From positions 34,115-66,448 of the forward strand of contig NZ_JAGGPS010000007.1 in NCBI RefSeq assembly GCF_018613725.1: DNA of 32,334 bases, written 5' to 3'. A program made the translations under genes and the position numbers. The notes under the pieces are model-generated. The model had not been told where the DNA came from, made no database searches, and saw only the letters and a list, made by a program, of their open reading frames with translations. This DNA is from Hymenobacter sp. ISL-91. Its GTDB lineage: Bacteria > Bacteroidota > Bacteroidia > Cytophagales > Hymenobacteraceae. Of this stretch, positions 23,816 through 30,851 are shown one piece after another; the first letter of the stretch is position 1, and each line of letters begins with the position of its first letter.

Positions 23816-24907
23816 TTAGCCGGCAGCTGGCAACTCAAAACCATGCAGCAGCTCCACGTAGCCCCGCACGCCGGCGCTTATTTCGCTGAGCAGGATGTAC
23901 TCGTCGGGGGTGTGGGAGCGGGCCGAGTCGCCGGGGCCAATTTTGACGGTGGTAAAGGGCATCATGCTCTGGTCGGAGAGCGTGACGGAGCCGAAGGTAC
24001 GGCGGCCCAGTGCCACGCCGCGCCGCACCAGCGGGTGGCTGGGGGCGATGCGCGAGGAGTTCAAGTGGGTGGAGCGCGGCACAACGTTGGAACCTAGCAG
24101 CCCGCGCACGATTTCTACTACCTCGGCATTGGTGTACAACTCGTTGGTGCGCACGTCGGCCACAAAAGTGCAACGGTCGGGCACTACGTTGTGCTGAGTG
24201 CCGGCCTGAATCTGGGTAACCGTCAGCTTCACCGGCCCGAGCAGCTCCGAAACCCGTTCAAACTGGACGTTGCGCAGCCGCTGAATATCGTCGAGGGCCT
24301 GATAGAGGGCATTTTCGCCTTCTTCGCGGGCGGCGTGGCCGGTGCGGCCGTGGGCAGTGCAATCGAGTACCACGAGGCCTTTTTCGGCTACGGCGAGGTT
24401 CATTTGGGTGGGCTCGCCCACAATGCCGAGCGCAATTTCGGGCAGCAGCGGCAACAGCCGTCGGATGCCGTCGGGGCCTGATATTTCTTCCTCGGCCGTG
24501 ATGGCGCAGATGAGGTTGAAGGCGGGCGGGTGCTGTTCGAAATACAGAAAAGTGGCCAGCAAACTCACGGCGGCGGCGCCGGCGTCGTTGCTGCCCACGC
24601 CCGTCAGCTTGTCGCCGTCCACTAAGCCCCCAAACGGGTCGGCGGTCCAGCTGGGGCCGGGCTGCACAGTGTCGTGGTGGGAGTTGAGCAGCACCGTGGG
24701 CCGAGCCGGGTCGTAGTGCCGGCTCACGGCCCACACGTTGTGGGCGTTGCGCTCGGGCCGGGCCCCGTGGAAGGTCAGGAAGCGCACGAGGTGGGCGGCC
24801 GTCTGGTCTTCCTGCCGCGAGAAGGAGGGCGTCTGAATCAGCTGAATCAGCAGCTGAATGGCGTCGTCGGTGAGCTGGGTCAGCAGCGGCTCGTCTAGCT
24901 CCGGCAT
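23816..24907 (-). CDS. argE: M20-family acylornithine deacetylase (ArgE/DapE-like)
   Basis: This is a 363-residue M20 zinc amidohydrolase. By context it removes the acyl group (acetyl or succinyl) from acylornithine or acylcitrulline. Metal and catalytic residues are visible: His77 and Asp79 in LLNSHHDT, bridging Asp108 in GSNDAG, Glu139/Glu140 in TAEEEISG, and a late His in GDSARSHTPDEYI. The dimerisation lid lies about 175-290. ArgE, DapE and LysK share this fold, so function rests on the neighbours argB and argH. In Bacteroidetes the acyl group may be succinyl; sequence alone does not tell. Its ATG overlaps the 3' end of argB by 13 nt, indicating translational coupling. Confidence 0.88.
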   Translation of the reverse strand: MPELDEPLLTQLTDDAIQLLIQLIQTPSFSRQEDQTAAHLVRFLTFHGARPERNAHNVWAVSRHYDPARPTVLLNSHHDTVQPGPSWTADPFGGLVDGDKLTGVGSNDAGAAAVSLLATFLYFEQHPPAFNLICAITAEEEISGPDGIRRLLPLLPEIALGIVGEPTQMNLAVAEKGLVVLDCTAHGRTGHAAREEGENALYQALDDIQRLRNVQFERVSELLGPVKLTVTQIQAGTQHNVVPDRCTFVADVRTNELYTNAEVVEIVRGLLGSNVVPRSTHLNSSRIAPSHPLVRRGVALGRRTFGSVTLSDQSMMPFTTVKIGPGDSARSHTPDEYILLSEISAGVRGYVELLHGFELPAAG

Positions 24908-25677
24908 AGCACGGTTTTCATGGGTTCGTTGATTCGGAGCGCGTTTTCAATCACCACGCGCTCTACGCCGGCTTCCAGCGCGGCAAAAGCATTGTCGAGC
25001 TTGGGTATCATGCCGGCGGCTACCGTGCCGGCGGCTTTCAGTTGGGCGTAGTCGGCAGCCGTAAGGCGCTCAATTACCGAAGTATCGTCGTTTACATCAG
25101 CCAGCACGCCATTTTTCTCAAAGCAAAAGTGCAACTCCACCGCACGGCGTGGGGCCAGCGCCACGGCCACGGCGCTGGCAATGGTGTCGGCGTTGGTGTT
25201 AAGCAGTTGGCCGTGGCCGTCGTGGGTGATGGCGCAAAGTACGGGCAGCAGACCGGCGCGCAGCAGCAGTTCCAGCAGGCCGGTATTCACGGCGTCGGTC
25301 GGCAGGTCGCCCACGAAGCCATAGTCAACGGTGCCCACCGGCCGGCGCACGGCCCGGATGGCGTTGCCATCGGCCCCCGAAAGGCCCAGCGCATTGGCAC
25401 CTGCAGCCTGTAGCCCGGCCACCAGCTGCTTGTTGGTTTTGCCGGCGTAGAACATCGTCACGATGTCGAGCGTGGCGGCGTCGGTGATGCGGCGACCCTG
25501 CACCAGCTGCGGTTCGTGGCCCAGTTGGTGCAGGAGTTGGCTGGCTCCACGGCCGCCGCCGTGCACCAGCAGCCGGGGGCCCGGTACCTGGGCCAGCGCG
25601 CCTACAAAGCGGCTCAGCTGGGCGGGCTCATCGAGAATGGCCCCGCCGATTTTATAGATTTTCAGGGTTTCAGCCAT
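24895..25677 (-). CDS. argB: Acetylglutamate kinase
   Basis: This is a 260-residue amino-acid kinase. It phosphorylates N-acyl-glutamate, the second step of ornithine synthesis. The N-terminal KIGGAILDE (Lys8), the HGGGRGASQLL phosphate-binding loop, the substrate loop LVQGRRITDAATLDIVTMFYAGKTNKQL and the C-terminal GTVAAGMIPKLDNAFAALEAGVERV are all ArgB features. Its length is near the E. coli enzyme (258). It is the first gene of the minus arm, facing the plus arm across a 569-bp gap. ATG 25677 is chosen; the frame extends upstream without family similarity. I see no exact TAnnTTTG for it. Confidence 0.94.
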   Translation of the reverse strand: MAETLKIYKIGGAILDEPAQLSRFVGALAQVPGPRLLVHGGGRGASQLLHQLGHEPQLVQGRRITDAATLDIVTMFYAGKTNKQLVAGLQAAGANALGLSGADGNAIRAVRRPVGTVDYGFVGDLPTDAVNTGLLELLLRAGLLPVLCAITHDGHGQLLNTNADTIASAVAVALAPRRAVELHFCFEKNGVLADVNDDTSVIERLTAADYAQLKAAGTVAAGMIPKLDNAFAALEAGVERVVIENALRINEPMKTVLCRS

Positions 25678-25799
25678 AGCACTAATACGCGAGGAGGGGC
25701 GAAGAGGAGCGGCGGCGGGGATACCCTGCACGATGTTGAACAGCCGGTGCCAGGGACTTTTTTTGCCGTCGCTGCAGCAAAGTTTCCGAAAAAAACATT

Positions 25800-25807
25800 T
25801 ACGTTTG
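25800..25807 (+). promoter_or_regulatory. -7 box (TACGTTTG) for the plus arginine arm
   Basis: A full TAnnTTTG match in an A/T-rich context (AAAAAAACATT upstream). Transcription from here gives a leader of about 430 nt before the GNAT gene. No clear -33 element is seen. Confidence 0.55.
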
Positions 25808-25876
25808 CAACGCTTTTCGGCTTTAACCCATTTTAAAATCCGGAAAGCATTACCCGTCGCCCCGCGGCATCTGCAC

Positions 25877-25945
25877 ATGATTCATCTCTCTACTACTGCG
25901 CTTCTGCGACGACCAAATAGGGTCGTGCGAATTATGCCAGCTTAA
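25877..25945 (+). CDS. Putative arginine leader peptide, 22 aa
   Basis: A short ORF starting MIHLSTTALLRR has Arg at residues 11, 12, 15 and 18, encoded by CGA, CGA, AGG and CGA. These codons are rare in the surrounding genes, where CGC and CGG dominate. It starts about 65 nt after a predicted transcription start, and its stop codon falls in a hairpin loop (25936-25951). Position upstream of arginine genes and the Arg content suggest an attenuator leader peptide whose translation senses charged tRNA-Arg. This is inference from layout; no homologue was compared. Confidence 0.5.
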   Translation: MIHLSTTALLRRPNRVVRIMPA

Positions 25946-26026
25946 GCTGGCCGCACTAGTATTCCCGTGTTCTTCGTCGCCGAAGAGCCGGTTCGGGGCC
26001 TGCCCACTGGCCCGCCCCCGAGAACC
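25909..26026 (+). promoter_or_regulatory. Candidate transcription attenuator of the arginine operon
   Basis: Hairpin 1 ACGACC/GGTCGT (25909-25914, 25921-25926) contains the leader Arg codons. Hairpin 2 GCCAGCTTAAGCTGGC (25936-25951) contains the leader stop and can be extended by GTGCG/CGCAC (25925-25929, 25952-25956). That extension competes with hairpin 1 for 25925-25926. A small hairpin TCTTCG/CGAAGA (25971-25986) follows, then a GC-rich one (about 25990-26026) followed by CTTTCC. Confidence 0.45.
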
Positions 26027-26246
26027 TTTCCGAATCAGCTGTTCCTAGTCCGAGTGTAAGCTTCCGCGTGTTTTTTCCGGCCTGGTGCCGGAATGCTCCG
26101 CCCTCCCGGTTCGCCGCCGCCCCCGCCGCCTAAGCGCCGCGGCCGGTTGTTTTCGCCGCCCACCCCGTCCGCTGGGGTCTGCGCTGCCTGCCTGCTTTCG
26201 TGTTTCCACGCCTGCCGCCCATTGGGCCGCTAACCGACCATCCGTC

Positions 26247-26816
26247 ATGTTGCTCCGAGTCGCCGAAGCTGCCGATGCGCAGTACGCCGAAACCCTATGT
26301 CAGTGGTATGCCGAATCGGCCCGTCAGCGGGGCGTGGGCATTGCCAAGCGCGACCCTAACTATCTGATTAAGAAGATGAAAAAGGGTGATTCCATCATCG
26401 CCTTTCTTGACGGGGCGCTGGCTGGTTTCTGCTATATCGAGACCTTTGAAGACGCCAAGTTCGTGGTCAATTCCGGTCTGATCGTGAACATGGAGCTGCG
26501 ACAGGAGGGCCTGGGCCGTGCCATCAAGGAGCGCGTGTTCGAGCTGTCGCGCACCAAGTACCCGGCGGCCAAAATCTTCGGCATCACCACCAGCGCGGCC
26601 GTGATGAAAATCAACTCCGAGCTGGGCTACCGGCCCGTTACGTTTCCCGAACTCACCCAGAGCGAGGATTTCTGGAAGGGCTGCGCGAGTTGCAAAAACT
26701 ACCCCATTCTGCAGGAAAACCAGCGGCGTATGTGCCTGTGCACCGGCATGGTATACGACAAGCTGAACGACCGTTTCAGCCAGCAAACCATCTCAGTATT
26801 GAGTAGTGAGACGTGA
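26247..26816 (+). CDS. GNAT-family N-acetyltransferase of the arginine operon
   Basis: This 189-residue protein has a GNAT acyl-CoA fold, with motif A RQEGLG (85-90) after the beta-strand GLIVNMEL. A C-terminal extension carries four Cys: Cys146, Cys149, Cys163 and Cys165 (GCASCK; RMCLCTG), a pattern that could bind zinc. As first structural gene before argG and argC it is the best candidate for the acylglutamate-forming step (ArgA role), since no argA or argJ is visible. ATG 26247 is chosen because the family-like sequence LLRVAEAADAQYAETL begins there; the open frame upstream is Pro/Arg-rich non-coding-like. Residues VLSSET and the TGA stop are encoded by the left arm of an inverted repeat. 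Confidence 0.82.
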   Translation: MLLRVAEAADAQYAETLCQWYAESARQRGVGIAKRDPNYLIKKMKKGDSIIAFLDGALAGFCYIETFEDAKFVVNSGLIVNMELRQEGLGRAIKERVFELSRTKYPAAKIFGITTSAAVMKINSELGYRPVTFPELTQSEDFWKGCASCKNYPILQENQRRMCLCTGMVYDKLNDRFSQQTISVLSSET

Positions 26817-26925
26817 GTAGTGAGTATGAAATAGTGCGGTGGCTTAACTCATTTAAGGGGTTGCCCGGCTCTTTCTTTCCCACTCGTCATTCCTCTCACT
26901 ACTCAATACCCACTACTCAATACTA
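26795..26925. repeat. Inverted repeat with AGTATTGAGTAGTG arms
   Basis: The left arm 26795-26824 (AGTATTGAGTAGTG, then GTGAGTAGTGAG) pairs with the right arm 26896-26925 (CTCACTACTCAATA, then CACTACTCAATACT). It spans the GNAT-argG junction, begins inside the GNAT coding sequence and ends 3 nt before the argG ATG. Confidence 0.85.
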
Positions 26926-26928
26926 GAC

Positions 26929-28119
26929 ATGAAAAAGAAAGTCGTTTTAGCCTATAGCGGCGGCCTCGATACCTCGTTTTGTGCGGTGTACCTGACCCGC
27001 GAGCTGGGGCTGGAAGTGCACACGGTTATCGTGAATTCGGGCGGGTTTTCCGCTGCCGAGCTGGCCGCTATTGAGGCGCGGGCCTACGAGCTGGGCTCCT
27101 CCCGGCACGAGGTAATCGACGTAACCCAGCGCTTTTATCAGGACTGCCTGCGCTACCTGATTTTCGGGAACGTGCTCAAAAACGACACGTATCCGCTGAG
27201 CGTGAGTGCCGAGCGCATGTTCCAGAGCCTGGCGCTGGCCGAGTACGCCCGCGCCCATCAGGCCGACTACATTGCCCACGGCAGCACCGGTGCCGGCAAC
27301 GACCAGGTGCGCTTCGATGTGGCCTTTTCGGTGATTGCGCCGGCCACCGAAATCATCACGCCCATCCGCGACCTTAAACTTTCGCGGCAGGCCGAAATTG
27401 ACTTTCTCAACCAGCACGGCTTCGAAATGAGCTGGGAAAAGGCGAAATACTCCATTAACAAGGGAATCTGGGGCACCAGCGTGGGCGGCGTGGAAACGCT
27501 GACTTCGCGCGAGGCCCTGCCGGAAAGTGCCTACCCGTCGCAGTTGCAGCGCCAGGATTCGGAGCGCGTGGAAATCACGTTTGAACGCGGTGAGCCCGTG
27601 GCTTTGAATGGACAGAAAATGGAGCCGGTAGCCCTGATTCAGCAGCTGAACGAGCTGGGCGCGGCCTTTGCCATCGGCCGCGATACGCACGTGGGCGACA
27701 CGATTCTGGGCATCAAGGGCCGGGTGGGGTTTGAGGCGCCCGCGCCGCTCATCCTCATCAAGGCCCATCACCTGCTCGAAAAGCACACGCTCAGCCGCTG
27801 GCAGCTGCTGCACAAGGATTACGTGGCCAATTGGTACGGCACGCTGCTGCACGAGGCCCAGTACCTCGACCCGGTGATGCGCGACTTCGAGGCCCTGCTC
27901 GAATCGAGCCAGGCGCGGGTGTCGGGCACGGTGTTCGTGACCTTGCAGCCCTACCGCTTCGAGCTGCAGGGCGTGGAGTCGAAGTTCGACATGATGCAGT
28001 CGAAGGTGGCCACCTACGGCGAGGAAAATAACGCCTGGGACGGCCGTGACGCCCAGGGCTTCATCAAAATTTTCAGCAACCAGCTGAAGATTCATTCCTC
28101 TTTCGACGATGAAAATTAA
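26929..28119 (+). CDS. argG: Argininosuccinate synthase
   Basis: This is a 396-residue N-type ATP pyrophosphatase that joins citrulline and aspartate. The P-loop LAYSGGLDTSF is at residues 7-17. Citrulline/aspartate contacts are recognisable (AHGSTGAGNDQVRFD near 118-132; YSINKGIWGTSVGG near 174-187). Length is usual for the family. ATG 26929 directly follows the repeat arm. argC starts within the last codons (11-nt overlap), so the two are translationally coupled. Sequence is complete with no missing signature residue. It is the first of the four core genes of the plus arm. Confidence 0.96.
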   Translation: MKKKVVLAYSGGLDTSFCAVYLTRELGLEVHTVIVNSGGFSAAELAAIEARAYELGSSRHEVIDVTQRFYQDCLRYLIFGNVLKNDTYPLSVSAERMFQSLALAEYARAHQADYIAHGSTGAGNDQVRFDVAFSVIAPATEIITPIRDLKLSRQAEIDFLNQHGFEMSWEKAKYSINKGIWGTSVGGVETLTSREALPESAYPSQLQRQDSERVEITFERGEPVALNGQKMEPVALIQQLNELGAAFAIGRDTHVGDTILGIKGRVGFEAPAPLILIKAHHLLEKHTLSRWQLLHKDYVANWYGTLLHEAQYLDPVMRDFEALLESSQARVSGTVFVTLQPYRFELQGVESKFDMMQSKVATYGEENNAWDGRDAQGFIKIFSNQLKIHSSFDDEN

Positions 28120-29089
28120 AGTCGGCATAGTGGGCGGCGCGGGCTACACGGCTGGCGAACTAATCCGCATTCTGCTCCATCATGAATACGCCGAATTAGG
28201 CGCCATCGTGAGCTCCTCCAACGCGGGCAACGCGGTGCACCAGGTGCACGACGACTTGGTGGGCGAAACGGAACTGCGCTTTGCCGCCGAACTCGCCAGC
28301 GACGAGGACGTGGTGTTTCTGTGCCTGGGCCACGGCAATTCCAAGGCGTGGCTGGAGAAAAACACGCTGCCCGAAACCACCGCCGTTATCGACCTGAGCA
28401 ACGATTTTCGCCTGGCGGCCGATGCGGAATTTGCCGGTCGTGAGTTCGTGTACGGATTGCCGGAGCTGAACCGCAGCCGCATTCAGCAGGCCCAGAGTAT
28501 TGCCAATCCGGGCTGTTTTGCCACGGCTATTCAGCTGGCGCTGCTGCCGCTGGCCCAGGCCGGCCGGCTCACGGATGATGTGCACGTGTCGGCCATTACG
28601 GGCAGCACGGGCGCGGGGCAGGGGCTGTCGGAAACGGTGCATTTCTCATGGCGCTCGAATAACGTGTCTATCTACAAGCCCTTCACGCACCAGCACCTCG
28701 GCGAAATCGGCGAGAGTCTGGCGCAACTCCAGCCGCAGTTGGGCGCGGATATTCACTTCATCCCCTACCGGGGCAATTTCGCGCGGGGCATCTTCGCCAG
28801 CGTCTACACGCCCTCAGAGTTGACGCAGGATGAGGCGCGGGAGTTGTACCAGCAGTTTTACGCCGATGCGCCGTTCACCACGGTGTCGGATAAGGAAATT
28901 CACCTCAAGCAGGTAGTGAACACCAACAAATGCCTTCTGCACATGCAGAAGGTAGGCAAGCAGCTGCTGATTACCTCGGTGATTGATAATCTAGTGAAAG
29001 GCGCCTCGGGCCAGGCCGTGCAGAACATGAATTTGCTGTTTGGCCTGCCGGAAACAACGGGATTGATGAGCAAGGCTTCGTTTTTTTAA
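28109..29089 (+). CDS. argC: N-acetyl-gamma-glutamyl-phosphate reductase
   Basis: This is a 326-residue NADPH-dependent reductase giving N-acylglutamate semialdehyde. The N-terminal fold KVGIVGGAGYTAGELIRIL is a classic ArgC start. The nucleophile Cys136 is in ANPGCFATA, and the catalytic His lies in FIPYRGNFARGIFAS or its neighbourhood. The C-terminus LVKGASGQAVQNMN is a strong family mark. It overlaps argG by 11 nt. The stop codon (29087-29089) touches the left end of the palindrome that holds the orphan gene. Length fits the type-2 bacterial ArgC (slightly under 350). Confidence 0.95.
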   Translation: MKIKVGIVGGAGYTAGELIRILLHHEYAELGAIVSSSNAGNAVHQVHDDLVGETELRFAAELASDEDVVFLCLGHGNSKAWLEKNTLPETTAVIDLSNDFRLAADAEFAGREFVYGLPELNRSRIQQAQSIANPGCFATAIQLALLPLAQAGRLTDDVHVSAITGSTGAGQGLSETVHFSWRSNNVSIYKPFTHQHLGEIGESLAQLQPQLGADIHFIPYRGNFARGIFASVYTPSELTQDEARELYQQFYADAPFTTVSDKEIHLKQVVNTNKCLLHMQKVGKQLLITSVIDNLVKGASGQAVQNMNLLFGLPETTGLMSKASFF

Positions 29090-29578
29090 ACCAGAACGTC
29101 ATTAAATCAGCACGTCATGCTGAGCTTGTCGAAGCATCTCTACCGCTTTGCTGAACTTAACTTCTGCCATACTTATGACCGCAGATGAATACAAGCAGGT
29201 CAAGAACAAGGAGAATATTCTTGATTTTAGTACGCTGAACCTCACACGCCAATATCTGGAACAGGTTGGAAGCAATGGTGTAGCTGAGGAAGTTAGCCAA
29301 ATACTGATTCATAACAAGGTTGAGAAGCCAGCATTACATAATAGACAGCAGGAAATACACACCGATTTTTACTATGTAAATCTCACTTCAAGCAGTGTGG
29401 AAATTATCACCTCAATGCTCATTGATTTCGAGGCTGCATCAGTAACAGAAACTGGCGAGTCAACAACGCTTACCGCTCATTATAGCGGCATGCTGGATAG
29501 ATGGAGTAATCTTCAATAAAGCAGTAGAGATGTTTCGACTCCGCTGCGCTTCGCTCAACATGACGTTCCAGTTTTAAC
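29088..29578. repeat. Split palindrome: arms around an AT-rich gene
   Basis: The left arm (about 29088-29146: AACCAGAACGTCAT, then CGTCATGCTGAGC, TCGAAGCATCTCTAC) pairs with the right arm (29521-29576: GTAGAGATGTTTCGA, GCTCAACATGACGTT, then CAGTTTTAA). The arms belong to the GTCAT family, but the loop is about 370 nt instead of about 35 and contains one complete gene. The left arm has an extra 16 nt (repeating CGTCAT), and the right arm about 11 extra nt (CCGCTGCGCTT). Confidence 0.75.
29175..29519 (+). CDS. Orphan AT-rich gene inside a palindrome, 114 aa
   Basis: I do not recognise this protein. It has 114 residues starting MTADEYKQVKNKENILDFST, hydrophilic and mixed alpha/beta in look, with no signal peptide or membrane helix. 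A central block HTDFYYVNLTSSSVEIITSM and a C-terminal GMLDRWSNLQ stand out. Its base composition is plainly lower in G+C than all neighbours, with codons such as ATA, TTA and AGA that are otherwise uncommon here, suggesting acquisition by transfer. It interrupts the argC-argD pair, and both its ends abut arms of a palindromic repeat; the stop is one base from the right arm. ATG 29175 is chosen; the TTG 29148 would start in the left arm's edge. Confidence 0.65.
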   Translation: MTADEYKQVKNKENILDFSTLNLTRQYLEQVGSNGVAEEVSQILIHNKVEKPALHNRQQEIHTDFYYVNLTSSSVEIITSMLIDFEAASVTETGESTTLTAHYSGMLDRWSNLQ

Positions 29579-29602
29579 TACGCTCTGATACCACTAAAAA
29601 CC

Positions 29603-30745
29603 ATGGAGCTTTTCAACGTGTATCCCCTCGTCAACATCACGCCCGTGCGCGCACTCGGCGCCAAGCTGTGGGACGATAAGGGACAAGAGTACCTGGATTT
29701 CTATGGTGGCCACGCCGTTATTTCCATTGGCCACAGCCACCCGCACTACGTGCAACGCCTCACCGAGCAGCTGCAACACATCGGCTTCTACTCCAACTCG
29801 GTGCAGATTCCGATTCAGACGGAGCTGGCCCGCAAGCTGGGCCAGGTATCGGGCTACGAGGACTACGCGCTGTTTCTGTGCAACTCGGGCGCCGAGGCTA
29901 ATGAGAATGCGCTGAAGCTGGCATCCTTTCACACCGGCAAAAAGCGCGTTGTGGCGTTCAAAGGCGCGTTTCATGGCCGTACCAGCGGCGCGGTAGCCGC
30001 CACCGACAACCCCAAAATTGTGGCGCCATTCAACGCCGGCCACGCCGTCAGCTTCCTCGAATACGACCTGGCGGCGGTAGAAGCCACGCTGCAAGCCGGA
30101 GACGTGTGCGCCGTAATTATCGAGCCGATTCAGGGCGTGGGCGGCATCATCATGCCTTCCGACGAATTCCTGCAGGGCCTGGCCGCGCTGTGTAAGCAGT
30201 ACGGCGCGCTGCTCATTGCCGATGAGGTGCAGAGCGGTTACGGCCGCAGCGGCAAGTTCTTTGCCCACCAGCACGCCGGCATCCGGCCCGATATTATTTC
30301 GGTGGCCAAGGGCATGGGCAACGGCTTCCCCATCGGCGGCATCCTGATTTCGCCCGAGTTAAAAGCTTCCTACGGCCTGCTGGGCACCACCTTCGGCGGC
30401 AACCACCTGGCCTGCGCCGCTGCCCTAGCCGTGCTCGAAGTCATTGAGCAGGAAAACCTGCTGGCCCACGCCACTGAGCTGGGCGACTACCTCCGCACAC
30501 AGTTGCTGGCCCACGCCGGCGCCACCGAAATTCGCGGCCGCGGCCTGATGGTGGGCATCAGATACGACTTCCCCATCAAGGAGCTGCGCGACCAGCTGCT
30601 CACCGAGCACCATATTTTCGTGGGCAATGCCTCCGACCCCACGGTGCTCCGGCTGCTGCCGCCGCTCAACATCACGCGGGCCGAGGTTGACCGGTTTTTG
30701 GGGGCCTTGTACGCGCTGGTGCCGGTTGCAGCCAGAACGGTGTAG
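29603..30745 (+). CDS. argD: Acetylornithine/succinylornithine aminotransferase
   Basis: This is a 380-residue class-III PLP aminotransferase converting N-acylglutamate semialdehyde to N-acylornithine. Visible are YLDFYGGHAVISIGHSHP, the PLP-phosphate region CNSGAEANENALKLA, FKGAFHGRTSGAVAAT, IADEVQSGYGRSGKFFAH with the PLP-binding Asp, and the Schiff-base Lys236 in VAKGMGNGFPIGG. TTFGGNHLACAAAL follows. All residues are intact. ATG 29603 is the natural start (MELFNVYPLVNI). It is preceded by the right arm of the split palindrome and followed 106 bp later by carA. Confidence 0.94.
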   Translation: MELFNVYPLVNITPVRALGAKLWDDKGQEYLDFYGGHAVISIGHSHPHYVQRLTEQLQHIGFYSNSVQIPIQTELARKLGQVSGYEDYALFLCNSGAEANENALKLASFHTGKKRVVAFKGAFHGRTSGAVAATDNPKIVAPFNAGHAVSFLEYDLAAVEATLQAGDVCAVIIEPIQGVGGIIMPSDEFLQGLAALCKQYGALLIADEVQSGYGRSGKFFAHQHAGIRPDIISVAKGMGNGFPIGGILISPELKASYGLLGTTFGGNHLACAAALAVLEVIEQENLLAHATELGDYLRTQLLAHAGATEIRGRGLMVGIRYDFPIKELRDQLLTEHHIFVGNASDPTVLRLLPPLNITRAEVDRFLGALYALVPVAARTV

Positions 30746-30815
30746 AGCGGATACTGGCGTCTGGTAGTTGAACGGCCCACGCCCGAATGACCCTGAGTAA
30801 ACAGCATTAGTAACG

Positions 30816-30840
30816 ATTGAGAGGCGAATATGCGTCTCTA
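30816..30840. repeat. GAGAGGCG..TGCGTCTC hairpin before carA
   Basis: An imperfect hairpin (TTGAGAGGCGAATATGCG, then TCTCTA) ends 12 nt before the carA start. It belongs to the same small family as the element at 32008-32027 before carB. Confidence 0.55.
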
Positions 30841-30851
30841 CACCCCACGCC

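Larger units (their letters stand above)
25678..26246 (+). other. 569-bp regulatory region between divergent arg arms
   Basis: The region contains a +strand -7 box (25800-25807), a 22-codon Arg-containing leader ORF (25877-25945), overlapping hairpins (25909-26026) and then a pyrimidine-rich, mostly unstructured stretch (26041-26246). I see no tRNA or larger gene. A minus-strand promoter for argB should be here but is not obvious. Confidence 0.65.

Noticed and set aside
23687..23889. Strong Shine-Dalgarno-like AAAGGAGGTG on the plus strand followed by a 61-codon TTG ORF
   Set aside because: The ORF overlaps the 3' end of argE antisense, is Arg-rich with shadow-like composition, and genes here do not use Shine-Dalgarno sites; probably coincidence.
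26947..28128. 393-codon open frame antisense to argG
   Set aside because: Shadow of argG, with no recognisable motif.
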